A DNA stretch of 64,000 nucleotides from an uncultured Bacteroidales bacterium (GCA_900316125.1 ONBO01000001.1:1-64000), one strand, 5' to 3'. Counted from the stretch's first letter, positions 31,101-39,300 are shown. Numbers and translations: made by a program. The notes: generated from the sequence alone by a model not told the origin.

Positions 31101-31603
31101 GTAACGGAAGATGTTGTACCTGCTTCTACATTGCCAAACGATTCTAGAGTCGTTGTCTTAATTGTAAGGCGTAAATCTCTGCAATATCTGATTTTTCCTA
31201 ATGTGGAAGCATTGTTTTTAAAATAAATTGCAGAAGCAGAAGTGGACGGAGAAAACGAAGTTGACACATTATCCCATACTTCATTGTAGTAATATTCTGT
31301 ACAAATTTTTTTCCCGAATATAGTAATATAAGTTTTGCAATCACCCTGCTCCTCGACAGATGGAGTTCCGGAGTATATGTTTTTACCGCCACTCGTTGTC
31401 CCTATATCAAAGCTATTAGTTGCTTCTTTTGCACTATGAACTTGACACGTTACTCCGCTAATCGCATAAGTGGATCCCAGCGATACAGACGAGCTGCCTT
31501 TAACCGCGACCTCTACTGTATTCGGATACGTAAACGTATAATCTCCCCACACATTCCCAACAAAAATTAATAGAGAAAAAAGAAGTAATAAACTTTTTTT
31601 CAT
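25199..31603 (-). CDS. Giant fibronectin type III surface protein with type IX sorting tail
   Basis: The product is 2,134 residues. Residues 1-20 are a signal peptide (ends NVWG). A cysteine-containing N-terminal region is followed by an ASH-like domain (about 155-232). About ten FN3 modules begin near residue 233, with repeated cores such as ATVTWNA, TLSWNS and YTCTIYG. They are interrupted twice by related beta-sandwich domains that contain C-G-F-D/N-W. A beta-helix-like segment (VYDTLNEAVEAV, GGTINLLGD) comes near residue 1550, then a large C-terminal domain. The last 75 residues have the form of a type A sorting tail (VYWIRL, KVLNK). It is probably an adhesin or matrix protein exported by type IX secretion. 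Confidence 0.88.
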   Translation of the reverse strand: MKKSLLLLFSLLIFVGNVWGDYTFTYPNTVEVAVKGSSSVSLGSTYAISGVTCQVHSAKEATNSFDIGTTSGGKNIYSGTPSVEEQGDCKTYITIFGKKICTEYYYNEVWDNVSTSFSPSTSASAIYFKNNASTLGKIRYCRDLRLTIKTTTLESFGNVEAGTTSSVTRSFNVLSTSTPSIYCPTGFSATVQKGSGYSYTVTVSFSPTAVQPYSGNIKMGGQDVATVSGVGTPTIPSNLNATEEFLQSTLSWSGTNNSYYQVYNGSTLLYEGKNNSYPWTGRQWGTSYTFSVKACTAKDTNCSDAASKTFSTKTLLAPAGVSVSNIDYDNAEVTWNAAEGASLYRVYLSSDNGSTYTKYGSDVMATSERKMPISGLTPGKKYYVKVESVLNGKETSRTDSKDFTTTSINVPQNVTCTPDYLSATLSWTEVADIDKYDYYVIYDKDGHQVGKSETNSYQINGLQWGVNSGSYTVKVHAFNTESAASAGCNVTTKTLLAPEITGKTAGFDNATVTWNAATGATSYVLYLGSTKIDEVEASVTSYTFENLELDTNYSIKVESKLNDKETSSAVAQSVKTGNLNASASFTISDASYTTCHGSWSAIPNATGYKVVASNGAVTIFDGGNTTSGIIAGLLPNNTYTCTIYGMYNNAVSKNGKESNEISTLETNCESQSYTGSVTMGDATWGGFNWDAKPSATFQTTKNQATVTFSYETSSKVATHKNTDYFFTLEESKDGTKNSWRRVGDWSSSSRKSSSSVTLSRGYQYFRFVYYGNFAATIYGVSAVQAVYMEVDKTNINFGNLVYGNSASATINVAYSTMVSEITTTNSNYTLSPASVGYDDCRYGTIPVEVTFNANGTAPLGEQNTLIYIGSNPINVYATVTLPVPVLSLVSASYQSVDLSWEAIPGAEKYKVNCSNGTSAWINSSDFTGTYRYSGLLQNTNYSFTVQAYGGEELTDESNTVSAKTLSLAVPTLEASNISYTTATLSWNSITDSKGGYELINGNGNSVFVGQNVTSVNIDTLEIHKQYTYKIYSLLEDGTRSLNYGSVTFTTADLAVSTSLELSNVSYNSMDATWDAVPDAQGYMIHERWTGMELTFNADVNSTTIYGLKPGTLYEFYLYATYNEVPATDRVSASATTKSSSCPVQEVADHTFGCDNISDCGFDWSEKVYEITTDKNAPIVSFAYEINKYATKSYEEMTQYGPHVRVEAKEGNNWVEKWRFTRSQGTRSGSTKIENLNRATRQIRIIYKGNLDCKIKGCTIAQDSYMELDKTSVAFGECMIGTTATQTLGAAYSSQAISVVPSETDMFTASKDELGDGNCGYGDDSVIITANTSVEPGTYTAELVAGTKHLPMSITVLGLPAPENFVISEQNPTSTVLTWDDVNITETGYKVVCKQGDNVIETKDLGANVTTCTFTGLQSNVEYTYTITTMYNSIENGSATITGSTTQLPAPQNFNITNVLSARADASWNEVSGATGYRLTWTDGADSNGSVDLDSDVFNYVITDLIPNREYTATVATIYNGDVHGTSDEQTFTTSCVVRTAASGDEVEYQSHNIEFISGTQLADGSYLKGSVIRYTSSTSSENIRFVQINVDGTIYTTPSIEITINGNVHIESRYEYKGIAEVIDDKVYDTLNEAVEAVHDGGTINLLGDVPTQDLSVSGKHIEFNGNGHSISNLYIESDGSVDLIGDVVVVNDFGLEISTSNSGQFTQTNAQIEVRGKAYVDKAFDASGVGSADKWYSLAVPFRVSMANGMAKIVNGVESHAGQGKDIDIFVYDSEKRARTTGKLDSWVYMSANGTLEPATFYLVGITHSGPNVFRFYKDDNADLVTLNKEIELHEYPSSIQKNAGWNGIGNSQLYHVGITLASTGYAQILENNKFITIDLGESSFAVTSPMFIQSATDSKATLNYKNDGSLRSASATSATYNVRLTPEGADKYSDQMFVNASSDVTGEYRIGKDLAKFELSTSAPQIYTKAYETTLSVHEAGYNAEGYADIDLFMFAPTAGNYTLSLGKDVSDGSTLYLVKDGSAIHNFNEDGAYILYLAKGTNSSYTLRIANGTEDVPTEVTEDTESAVKVFIKEHVLHICGLPSGEDYMVGNLTRTLYTGTSNGSTIEIPLTMQGVYWIRLEDSTIKVLNK

Positions 31604-31713
31604 AATTTTTTACATTTGTTTTTGCTTGTTGAAACTACTTTTAAGTGCGATGTAAACGATTGAATCTCAATCGGTAGAATTTAAAATGCACGCCGCCTCC
31701 TTAGCATTTGGCG

Positions 31714-31721
31714 CAAAGGTA
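31714..31721 (-). promoter_or_regulatory. Candidate -7 element for giant surface-protein operon
   Basis: The minus strand reads TACCTTTG, an exact TAnnTTTG match, about 110 bases before the ATG. No good TTTG lies 17-23 bases further upstream. The remaining gap (31722-31842) holds AT-rich sequence with repeated TTTAACA and GTAACAT words and no gene. Confidence 0.45.
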
Positions 31722-31842
31722 ATGAAAACAAATGTTAAAATTGGATTTGAAGTGTTAAATTTTTTGAGCGGAAGTTACTTTTAACATTTCAGTTTTCAGA
31801 ATGTTACAGAGATGTTACTTCTCTGGTAAAAAACGGCGATTG

Positions 31843-32244
31843 TTATACCAAGAGGTTACTTGCAGCTTCTATATATGACTCTGCCTGTTTCTTCAATTCA
31901 TTGGCAAGTTCTGCATCGCAGTAAAAGAAATCATCATAATCTCCGCTCTGCCTTTTGGAGAAAAGAGTTGAGTATATCTTGCCCATTTCTACAGAAAGTA
32001 ATCCCTTGCTCACAAAATGAAGCCCAAGCATAGATTTGACGCCACTATGTGTTTGTGCAGCGATATTGTTTTTTAATAGTAATGCTATGGTAACATAATA
32101 ACAGGCATAGTAAAGTCTATTAACCGCAGCAACGTAAAAGCCGTTGTTTATCAGTGTATCTGCTGCCTTTAGTGAGTCTTTAGCTCTTTCTTGCCTGTAC
32201 TCAACAAGTGCATTCCTATCTTCTGCTGATAATGTTTCTTTCAT
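31843..32244 (-). CDS. HEPN-domain protein, toxin of MNT/HEPN pair
   Basis: This 133-residue helical HEPN protein has the core AAVNRLYYACYYVTIALLL, resembling HEPN toxins paired with minimal nucleotidyltransferases. In many relatives the motif is R-x(4-6)-H; here the position after RLYYACY is Tyr instead of His, so RNase activity by the usual residues is uncertain. The start overlaps the upstream nucleotidyltransferase stop by 4 bases. The antitoxin-then-toxin order and coupling fit a toxin-antitoxin unit in which the nucleotidyltransferase may AMPylate the HEPN protein. Confidence 0.85.
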   Translation of the reverse strand: MKETLSAEDRNALVEYRQERAKDSLKAADTLINNGFYVAAVNRLYYACYYVTIALLLKNNIAAQTHSGVKSMLGLHFVSKGLLSVEMGKIYSTLFSKRQSGDYDDFFYCDAELANELKKQAESYIEAASNLLV

Positions 32245-32555
32245 AGAATAATTCCCTCATTTTTAACATTAACGTAGAATGGTGTTTTAAAAGGGCGGTT
32301 CTCCCATTGATATTTTGTCATAACAACAGGGTGAATAGGGATGCCTGTACTTAATTCAATTTTATATAAAGGCATTGTAATTGCATTCTCAGTCTCATAC
32401 GTAAGTTTTCCTTTGTTCAATAATATGAGTAAGTCAATATCGCTGTCTTGTTTAGCGTCCCCACGTGCCTCTGAACCATACAAAATAGTTTGTATGTTCT
32501 CTCCAAACGGTTTTAACGCCTTCTTGATACTATTTACTATGGCAGGTCTTCTCAT
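32241..32555 (-). CDS. MNT-type nucleotidyltransferase, antitoxin of MNT/HEPN pair
   Basis: This 104-residue minimal nucleotidyltransferase has the signature YGSEARGDAKQDSDIDLLIL, the G-S-x-A-R-G-x5-S-D-x-D pattern of MntA/KNTase-like antitoxins. In studied pairs this protein modifies and neutralises its HEPN partner. It is first in a two-gene unit, with an ATGA overlap to the HEPN gene. A consensus-like promoter lies directly upstream. Confidence 0.9.
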   Translation of the reverse strand: MRRPAIVNSIKKALKPFGENIQTILYGSEARGDAKQDSDIDLLILLNKGKLTYETENAITMPLYKIELSTGIPIHPVVMTKYQWENRPFKTPFYVNVKNEGIIL

Positions 32556-32574
32556 ATAAACACCTTGTTTCCCG

Positions 32575-32605
32575 CAAAATTAATAAAATTTTCTTAGAAT
32601 GCAAC
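32575..32605 (-). promoter_or_regulatory. Promoter of MNT/HEPN unit
   Basis: On the minus strand TAATTTTG (-7 box, 32575-32582) is preceded after 19 bases by GTTG (32602-32605; consensus TTTG). It is about 20 bases upstream of the nucleotidyltransferase ATG. Confidence 0.55.
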
Positions 32606-32627
32606 ATTTGTCAAATTACACTATGGT

Positions 32628-33242
32628 TTATTGTGTTATAAACTCGATATTCTCCTTAATTCGCTCGGCCCAGATTGGCAGATTGGTTGCATATTGTTTT
32701 GCAATTTTGCCATCGGCGATACGGAATAAGATTTTTGCAGCTTCTCCGTTTTGTGTGTTATCGTAAAAGTATACTCTATCCACATATTTTGCAACTGTGC
32801 AGATGTTGTATATTGATTTAGAGTATCTTGTGATGATTTTGGATATGGGGACATCGTGGCCGCCATTTAAAACTCTGTTGGCCACACGTGCGGCGTTTAT
32901 GATTGGGCTTTCAGTTGCAACAAAGAAAATTCTGATGAAATATCCTGCTTCAATGGCGCGTTTAACGTAGTTAACTTTGTCATCGGACGAGAACACGGTT
33001 TCAAAAATCAGACTTTTCCGTTCTTTGAGATATTGCTCTCTCAATTCAGAAGCATATTGTGCCGCTTGTTTTACTGCTATGTCTGAGTTCCAATCGCCAA
33101 AAGTGTTTTGGGCTATATCATCAGGGTTGATATATTCACAGTCCTCTAGCCACTCGTGTTTTAGAATACGAGATGTGATGGTTGTTTTGCCAGAACCATT
33201 TGGACCGGCAATGATTATGAGAAGGGGCTTGTGTTCTGTCAT
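32628..33242 (-). CDS. Zeta toxin-like P-loop kinase
   Basis: This 204-residue P-loop protein has Walker A in IIIAGPNGSGKTTI and the zeta signature INPDDIAQ, then SLIFETVFSS and NGGHDVP with following Arg/Lys residues typical of the family. Zeta toxins phosphorylate UDP-N-acetylglucosamine and block wall synthesis. A small acidic protein gene precedes it with a 4-base overlap, the normal antitoxin position. Some members of this family are non-toxic kinases, so the toxin role is inferred. Confidence 0.86.
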   Translation of the reverse strand: MTEHKPLLIIIAGPNGSGKTTITSRILKHEWLEDCEYINPDDIAQNTFGDWNSDIAVKQAAQYASELREQYLKERKSLIFETVFSSDDKVNYVKRAIEAGYFIRIFFVATESPIINAARVANRVLNGGHDVPISKIITRYSKSIYNICTVAKYVDRVYFYDNTQNGEAAKILFRIADGKIAKQYATNLPIWAERIKENIEFITQ

Positions 33243-33418
33243 TGTGCGGCAAAAGCTGAGTTTATTACCTCTGTGAGGTTTCTTTCAAAATTCTCTTTTA
33301 TTATTGCATTGTTATGCCTCACTTCTTCTGCTGCCTCATGCATGATGGCCTCCAGCATCTCATCTGTGGGGTCATCATAACTTGTGAATCTGTATGAGTT
33401 CAGTTCTTCTGGGGTCAT
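33239..33418 (-). CDS. Small antitoxin-like protein paired with zeta kinase
   Basis: This 59-residue, acidic, helical protein starts at ATG 33418 (MTPEELNSYRFTSYDDPTDE). A longer frame is open upstream but adds residues without family likeness. It overlaps the zeta-like gene by ATGA. The size, charge and position match the antitoxin partner of the kinase. No DNA-binding motif is obvious. Confidence 0.8.
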   Translation of the reverse strand: MTPEELNSYRFTSYDDPTDEMLEAIMHEAAEEVRHNNAIIKENFERNLTEVINSAFAAQ

Positions 33419-33437
33419 TATTTTCTTTTTAATATTG

Positions 33438-33992
33438 TTATTGTAGCGGGCGCTCCATACGCAGATAGATGTGGCCAAAAGCCTTCACCATGCCGGTGGG
33501 TTTGAAGCCTATATGGCTGTAGAGGCGCAGCGCGGGCGGGTTCTTGGGGCTCACAAGCAGGGTGGCCTTCTCAATGCCGGTCTTGCGGCCACGCTCCAGG
33601 GCGGCGGTAAGCAGCGCACGGCCGATGCCTTTGCGGCGCATGTCAGGGCTCACAGCTAAGGTGTCCAGATAGTATTCACCTGCCTTGGCCTCGTCAGCCA
33701 TATTGGAGAAGTCACATTTCAGGGCGTCACCCACATTGCTGAAAGTTTTTACACGCAGGGTGGAGTAGAGGGCGCCGTCGTATGAAATCATGATGCCCAC
33801 ACGCTCACCGTCCACCTCAGCTATGAGGGTGTTCTCATAACTGTAAAGCACGTCTTTCATGGCGCACACAGTACTAAGTGTTTCAGCGTCAGAGTCTTTG
33901 GCATCGGGGACGCCGATAGCCCACAATATGCGCTCCGCCATAAACAGAGCGTCTTCTTTCACGGCTTTACGTATGGTTACAGGGGTGTTCAT
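33438..33992 (-). CDS. GNAT-family N-acetyltransferase
   Basis: This 184-residue acetyltransferase (ATG 33992) has the acetyl-CoA motif A in LAVSPDMRRKGIGRALLTAALERG and motif B in KATLLVSPKNPPALRLYSHIGFKP. The N-terminal ITIRKAVKEDA-type start is typical. The acceptor cannot be predicted. It lies just upstream of the zeta unit on the same strand with a 19-base gap, so cotranscription is possible but a functional link is not implied. Confidence 0.88.
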   Translation of the reverse strand: MNTPVTIRKAVKEDALFMAERILWAIGVPDAKDSDAETLSTVCAMKDVLYSYENTLIAEVDGERVGIMISYDGALYSTLRVKTFSNVGDALKCDFSNMADEAKAGEYYLDTLAVSPDMRRKGIGRALLTAALERGRKTGIEKATLLVSPKNPPALRLYSHIGFKPTGMVKAFGHIYLRMERPLQ

Positions 33993-34047
33993 AAGGCAAA
34001 AGTATGATTTCATCAAACAAAGTTAGTGTATTTTCCTTAATTTTCAC

Positions 34048-34055
34048 TAATTTTG
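34048..34055 (+). promoter_or_regulatory. Candidate -7 element for aldo/keto reductase
   Basis: TAATTTTG matches TAnnTTTG and lies 31 bases before the ATG at 34087. There is no clear TTTG at -33. Confidence 0.4.
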
Positions 34056-34086
34056 GTGCACTATCTGATTTTTATCCCCTGAAATT

Positions 34087-35010
34087 ATGAAAACCATAAC
34101 ACTGAAACAGACCTCCACCGTGGTTCCAGCCATAGCCATGGGGTGCATGCGCATAGCGGACAAGAATATAACAGAGGTGGAGAACTACATACGCCACTGC
34201 ATGGATGTGGGGCTTAATTTCTTTGACCACGCCGATATCTACGGCGGCGGCGCCTGTGAGGAGAAGTTTGGCACGGCGATGCGTAACCTGGGCACTCCCC
34301 GTGAGGCGGTTTTCATACAGTCAAAATGCTCTATAGTGCCAGGCGTAATGTACAATATGTCAAAAGATTACATCCTAAACGCTGTTGACGGAATCCTCTC
34401 ACGCCTTGGGTGCGGCTACCTTGACAGCCTGCTCATGCATCGCCCTGACGCCCTTGTGGAGCCGGAGGAGGTGGCTGAGGCTTTTGACATACTGCAGAGC
34501 AGCGGCAAGGTGCGCCACTTTGGTGTCTCAAATCACAAGCCCATGCAGATAGAGCTCCTGCGCAGGTACGTGCGTCAGCCCTTGGAGTTTAACCAGCTGC
34601 AGCTCAGCATCCCCGTGTGCGGCATGATAGCAAACGGCCTTGAAGTGAATATGAAAACAGAGGACTCACTGGACCGTGACGGCAGCGTGCTTGACTACTG
34701 CCGCCTCCATGATATAACTATTCAGGCATGGTCCCCATTCCAGCATGGGTTCTTTAGCGGAGTATTTGTAGGTGATTATGAGCGCTTTGGAGATTTGAAC
34801 CACGCCCTGCAGCGCATGGCTGACATATATTCCGTAACCCCCACCGCCATAGCCGTGGCATGGATAATGCGCCACCCCGCGCAAATCCAGACCGTGGTAG
34901 GCACCACCAGCCTTAATAGAATAGATGAGATTGCCGCAGCCAGCCGCGTAACCCTCACCCGTGAGGAGTGGTACGAACTCTACCTCAAAGCCGGCCACAT
35001 GCTGCCGTAA
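34087..35010 (+). CDS. Aldo/keto reductase
   Basis: This 307-residue TIM-barrel oxidoreductase has the catalytic Tyr in FFDHADIYGGG, Lys in FIQSKCS and His in LLMHRPD. The C-terminal NADPH-binding block is IQTVVGTTSLNRI. It resembles the YdhF-like branch. It is the only plus-strand gene between the toxin-antitoxin units and has no obvious operon partners. The substrate is unknown. The codon use looks more GC-rich than in its toxin-antitoxin neighbours, consistent with a core gene. Confidence 0.93.
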   Translation: MKTITLKQTSTVVPAIAMGCMRIADKNITEVENYIRHCMDVGLNFFDHADIYGGGACEEKFGTAMRNLGTPREAVFIQSKCSIVPGVMYNMSKDYILNAVDGILSRLGCGYLDSLLMHRPDALVEPEEVAEAFDILQSSGKVRHFGVSNHKPMQIELLRRYVRQPLEFNQLQLSIPVCGMIANGLEVNMKTEDSLDRDGSVLDYCRLHDITIQAWSPFQHGFFSGVFVGDYERFGDLNHALQRMADIYSVTPTAIAVAWIMRHPAQIQTVVGTTSLNRIDEIAAASRVTLTREEWYELYLKAGHMLP

Positions 35011-35022
35011 AGGATGATGCTA

Positions 35023-35421
35023 TTACATCCGCAAAAACTCTGCTGGAGTAAGTATCTTGGTTCCCTTATGTTCCCCTAACGATGTCAGGTCAGCATCGCC
35101 TGTAATGATGTAGTCAGCATGAACAGTTTCCGCAAGAGACAGCAGAAATAAATCCTTTGGATCTCTGATATCAGACACCGCAATATCTCGAATGTCCGAG
35201 AATTTACAATACAATTTAATTATCCTAAACAGCCTGTCAACATCACCATGTTTACAATATTTCTGAATTTTAGGACGTTCAGAAACCTCATGAATCTCTT
35301 TTATAAGCTCAGAACAAACATGTACATCAATATTGCTATCTTGAAGAACACGAGAAAAAAGTTCCTTTTGAAACCCCAAAAGGAACGATATCCATACGTT
35401 GCAATCAATAATAAGATTCAT
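35023..35421 (-). CDS. PIN-domain toxin
   Basis: This 132-residue PIN-fold ribonuclease has acidic residues in LIIDCNVWISF (first Asp), ELIKEIHEV, DPKDLFLLSLAE and the terminal IITGDADL. ATG 35421 overlaps the upstream antitoxin stop (ATGA). Enzymes of this family (toxin component, PIN family) cleave RNA and are held inactive by the cognate small protein. It is a complete two-gene unit with its own promoter. Confidence 0.88.
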   Translation of the reverse strand: MNLIIDCNVWISFLLGFQKELFSRVLQDSNIDVHVCSELIKEIHEVSERPKIQKYCKHGDVDRLFRIIKLYCKFSDIRDIAVSDIRDPKDLFLLSLAETVHADYIITGDADLTSLGEHKGTKILTPAEFLRM

Positions 35422-35633
35422 TTGCAATAACGTACTGCTTTAACCTCATCCATAATATCACTTTCCGTGATATCATTAACAGTTGGGCGGTCTGCCAGAA
35501 ACTCCTTAAGAACATCTTCTCGTGTCTCAGACACCCATCCAAACTTCTTAATAAGTTCATTGAATAGTTTCCTGTCAGTTCTAGGAATATTCAAATAGAC
35601 CCCAAATGTCTGTGTAAGCGCAATGTTTGACAT
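35418..35633 (-). CDS. Antitoxin paired with PIN toxin
   Basis: This is a 71-residue protein (MSNIALTQTFGVYLNIPRTD) with a predicted N-terminal strand and helices resembling a ribbon-helix-helix-like small antitoxin, and an acidic C-terminal half (DITESDIMDEVK). It overlaps the PIN gene by 4 bases. Its position, size and a perfect promoter upstream support the call. The DNA-binding class is uncertain. Confidence 0.78.
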   Translation of the reverse strand: MSNIALTQTFGVYLNIPRTDRKLFNELIKKFGWVSETREDVLKEFLADRPTVNDITESDIMDEVKAVRYCK

Positions 35634-35652
35634 AAGCTAAATATCTTTCAGG

Positions 35653-35684
35653 CAAAAATACGCATAACGCAGTAAATCTCCAAA
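35653..35684 (-). promoter_or_regulatory. Promoter of PIN toxin-antitoxin unit
   Basis: On the minus strand it reads TTTG (35681-35684), a 20-base spacer, then TATTTTTG (35653-35660). This is a full match to the Bacteroidota pattern. The predicted start lies about 12 bases before the antitoxin ATG. Confidence 0.7.
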
Positions 35685-35735
35685 TTTTTTTTTTCATTCA
35701 CCACCCCGATGCCACCACAAGTACGCACATAAAAC

Positions 35736-35799
35736 ACCCCGCCACCTGACGCTTCAGGCAGCGGGGCTTGCAAAAAAACTATTGATTTAACACGGGTAT
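35736..35799. repeat. Outer inverted repeat, left copy, containing a terminator
   Basis: These 64 bases match the reverse complement of 62775-62838 at 62 positions. Inside is a GC hairpin (CCCCGC...CCTGA / TTCAGG...GCGGGG) next to a run of A (T on the minus strand is on the other arm), so it can end transcription of the left operon. It marks the left end of the mirrored operon pair. Confidence 0.9.
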
Positions 35800-35821
35800 T
35801 CCGTCATTTTGTAGACTCTCT

Positions 35822-35917
35822 CGTCATGCTGAGGGGCGGAGCCCCGAAGCATCTCGTCATGATTCAGAGACCGTTCGATAACGTCTTACGAGATTCTTCG
35901 CTACGCTCAGAATGACG
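35822..35917. repeat. Dispersed inverted-repeat element overlapping gene D (left)
   Basis: The ends are CGTCATGCTGAGG and, reversed, CGTCATTCTGAGCGTAGCGA, the same composite as at 11681-11748 and 62147-62248. About 61 bases of it form the 3' end of the left D gene. Confidence 0.75.
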
Positions 35918-36300
35918 ACACTCATCACCATGAACCACAGCGGAGCGTCAAGGGGCAGGGAGCGGCCGCAGCTATTATTACAGCTGGAGGATAGCGACTC
36001 ACACTCAGATGGAGATTTACCTGATTCGTAGCACTGTATAACCAAATTGCTACAGCACTGCTCGCAAGCGGCAAATGTTGGCATACTGGTGCACTCGCTA
36101 TAATCAGTTTCACCTAACTGCTCAAGGTAAGTACCTTTTATAAGAGAGCCGGAACCAACAATATTCTCAGTTGCACTATAACCCTCTCCACCAGAAGTAT
36201 ACGGAGTATAAGATGTCCCAGGAAGTGTTACCGCCAGCACCACTTGTGAGGCCGCAACACTCAATACCAATACTATTAGAATTCTTAGATTTTTCATCAT
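35857..36300 (-). CDS. Gene D (left): small Cys-rich secreted protein with SLPLDAPLWFM end
   Basis: The product is 147 residues. It has a signal peptide (1-23), then AVTLPGTSYTPY, a middle with eight or more cysteines (CEQCCSNL, CNNSCGRS), then SLPLDAPLWFM running into a hydrophobic helix and a basic tail (NLVRRYR). The right copy at 62268-62744 has the same order: AVTLPSTSYTPY, cysteines, CGRSLPLDAPLWFM, helix, tail. Motif-helix-basic tail recalls C-terminal sorting signals such as PEP-CTERM, an inference only. The last 20 residues (from VVILSVAKNL) are encoded by a dispersed repeat. It is the last gene of the left operon, 9 bases after C. Confidence 0.75.
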   Translation of the reverse strand: MMKNLRILIVLVLSVAASQVVLAVTLPGTSYTPYTSGGEGYSATENIVGSGSLIKGTYLEQLGETDYSECTSMPTFAACEQCCSNLVIQCYESGKSPSECESLSSSCNNSCGRSLPLDAPLWFMVMSVVILSVAKNLVRRYRTVSES

Positions 36301-36309
36301 TTATGTTAT

Positions 36310-39300
36310 TTACTTCAAAATCACTTTCTCAGTTCTTGTCATCTTGTCTGTTATTACCTTAACAGTATAAACACCATTCTCAACACCAAGTACAGTTTGG
36401 CTAATCTTAGCACCAGTGACTGGTACGCTATATGCGCGTCCTGCCATGTCAAAGAGCATGATTTTCTCTATGTTGAGATCTTGGCTAACCGATACTGTCA
36501 GACGATGTCCTATTGCGTACACATCTATTCCGCTACCTGCTGTAGTTGAGTTTACATCATCTACTGATGTAGGTACGTCATGCTGCTCATCAGCATAGTT
36601 CAGAATCAGGTAGAAACGACCTGCACAGTCGCCTGGGGCAATACCATTAAAGTATGGAGCATCGCCATCAGTTAGATCGTATGTCTTACCTTCCACACGG
36701 TCTTCAAGCACAATGCTCTCAAATCCATCTGAAGCGGCAAGAGTAAACTGAACGTTGAGGTTCTTGCTCTGCTTGTTACGCAGGCTCAGAGGGATGACTG
36801 TTGCCTCGTCGTCAATGCCGTAAGTAGAGTACTTGGCATCGCCAGAAGGAATATAAATCTCTGGAGTGCTCTCATTGTAAGAGAATGCCTTGTTAAGGTT
36901 CTCTGCGTTATAGCGAACATTAACCATGCTTGCTGTACCGTCCACCGTGTTCTGAACACGTAGTTTAAGGTATGTATTAGCATAGGCGCGTTTTACATCA
37001 AGATAATCCACGTAGTTTGTAGAACCACCCTTCTGTCCATAATCATCATGAACTGTAGTAACGCTTACATTGTTCTTAGAATTACTGTAAAGTACAAAAC
37101 CACTATTTGGTGTAACATAAACAGCATTAGCCTCTACGCTTGATGCGTCCACATCATCCCAAGATTTATATTTGTAACTATAAACCTTAGCCTTTAATCC
37201 GTCACTGCTCTTGCGGTCAAGAAGCTTAGCCACATTAAGATTTGCTGGGTATGAGTTGTTTACAAAATACCAAGTATTCTGAGTAGTCAGGCTGTAGGTT
37301 GGCATTGCATCCTCATTAGCAAAACGACCCTCAAAGTTGAATGTCTTAGGAGCATCACCATCTGAAAGTTTAGACGGGTCATTATCATAATACTGATAGT
37401 AAATCTTAGCTGGCAACTTATATGGTCCATACTGGTCTGGAATATAGATACCAAACGCTGATATAGGGTCTACCGTTTCTGAAAGACTTGTAAACGGAGT
37501 GCCTGGCACAATGTCATCCCCACTGCGCTCAAAGTGCTGCATGTAAACGTGTGGCAAATGGTCTGCAATGTAGAAGTCATTACTAATTACGCTTGGTTCT
37601 CCCTCGTTACGGAAGTTCTTGATTACACCTCCTACAAGAATCCACTGCTTACGCAAAGCAGTTAGACTGTTACGACCGTGATGATAGTGAAGTGCACTGC
37701 CCTCCTTTAGGTTTTCAACACCAATTATGGCACCACCAGCCTCTATTGTTATACCTCTTGCAAATTGAGATGTTTTCTCAAATGGCTGCATACCAAGGGC
37801 GGCTGCGACATACTCTGCTGGGTACGTACCACGTGTTCCCGTATCGCTCCAACTTGGAATTTCCGGAATATTCTCCAAATCTTTAGCGTTAGGAATAATT
37901 ACGTGTAGGTTACGAGAGAAGAAACTTGCACAATTTAGTTTCTTGCCATACTTGTTGGTCCAGTTTGAACGTAAATCCCATGCTCCGCTCTTGCCTCCAG
38001 CCCAAATGATAGTATCAACCTCAGCGATAGGAGCTTGTTGGAACGCTCCGTAACTCCAATCTCCACCAGCTTCTGAGCGGATGAGAGCACTATTACGGTC
38101 TGCGAACACCGTGTTAGCTATGCCAAGATTTGAAATATCACTACTTGGACGTGCACCTATATTAAGTTTACTTCCATTTAGAACAAGTTCATCCGGATCA
38201 TCAGCGGTAGATTTACATACTTGTGATTCTACGTCAATGTGCTTGTCATCAGGACCAAAAGATAAACCAGAGTGTGCGCTCTCATCAGATGGAGAATCTG
38301 ATGAGCATTTGCTCCAGAAGTTATTGAAAGCATAATTGTCTTTATAAGTACCTTCGGTCAGGTCTTTGTCTAAGAATGCATCGGTATTGCTATTACGCTG
38401 ATATATCAGATCATCATAACTATAGCAGTTATTCCATTTAAATTGGATAAGATTTTCTTTATAGCTTGTTTCTCTTCCAGCCTGAGAATCCGTATTAGTC
38501 GTTGACGGACCACCAAAGCGTAGGAAGTCTACTTTATATCCAGAAGATGCATGGTCTGCAAGATAGAATGTATTATAGTATATGGCAACGTTTTTTACTT
38601 CTGCAGGGCTACCCGATTTTGCAAAAACCATAGGGCGGATAAATGCCACGTTACTATCAAACATGTTGTCATTCCAGAATACATTATTCATTACAAGAGC
38701 ATCTTGAACACTCTGTAGCCATAGCGTGGTAGAGTGAGAACCCCTTAAAGAGTTACGAGTAAACTGTACACTTTTGCATCCCATGAGTTTAACAGAAGCA
38801 CCCCAGAATTTATCATTATCTCCAGAACCTGAACCCTCAAGGTTAAATATGCACTCCTCAAATTTTAATCCATTGCAACCTACAGCGTGAACGCAGTTAA
38901 AAGCAGTGGCGTCTATCTCACAACCTATAAGTTCAATATTGGTGTTTGAAAACACACCTGGGGTAACAACATTGGGCTCATTACTATCATCAATATAATA
39001 ACCAAACTCTACTGCTGAACCTTTATGACCAGATTCTGAAGATTCACGAGTAATTATTAGATTCTTTAGTGTAATGTAACGAGAACGAAGCATACCAAGA
39101 CCGCCTTTAAATGTAGGCTTGTCCGTTGGGTCTTGAGCACGAATTATAAGACGGCTTGTAGGAGCATAACTTGGCGCAGAATAAGACGCTTCATAGCCGT
39201 TTATATTACTAAGATCCACACGGGTGGAGTTATCCTCATTACCGTAAGTGCCAGGAGCCACCTCAAAAATTATGGGCTTCTGGACTTTGTTGTAATTGCT

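Noticed and set aside
25199..31603. Recent tandem amplification of FN3 modules
   Set aside because: Modules share only short core motifs and are diverged from each other, so no recent DNA-level tandem repeat is present.
33997..34004. Promoter box TACTTTTG for the GNAT gene
   Set aside because: The predicted start would fall inside or after the chosen ATG, and the -33 spacing is too short.
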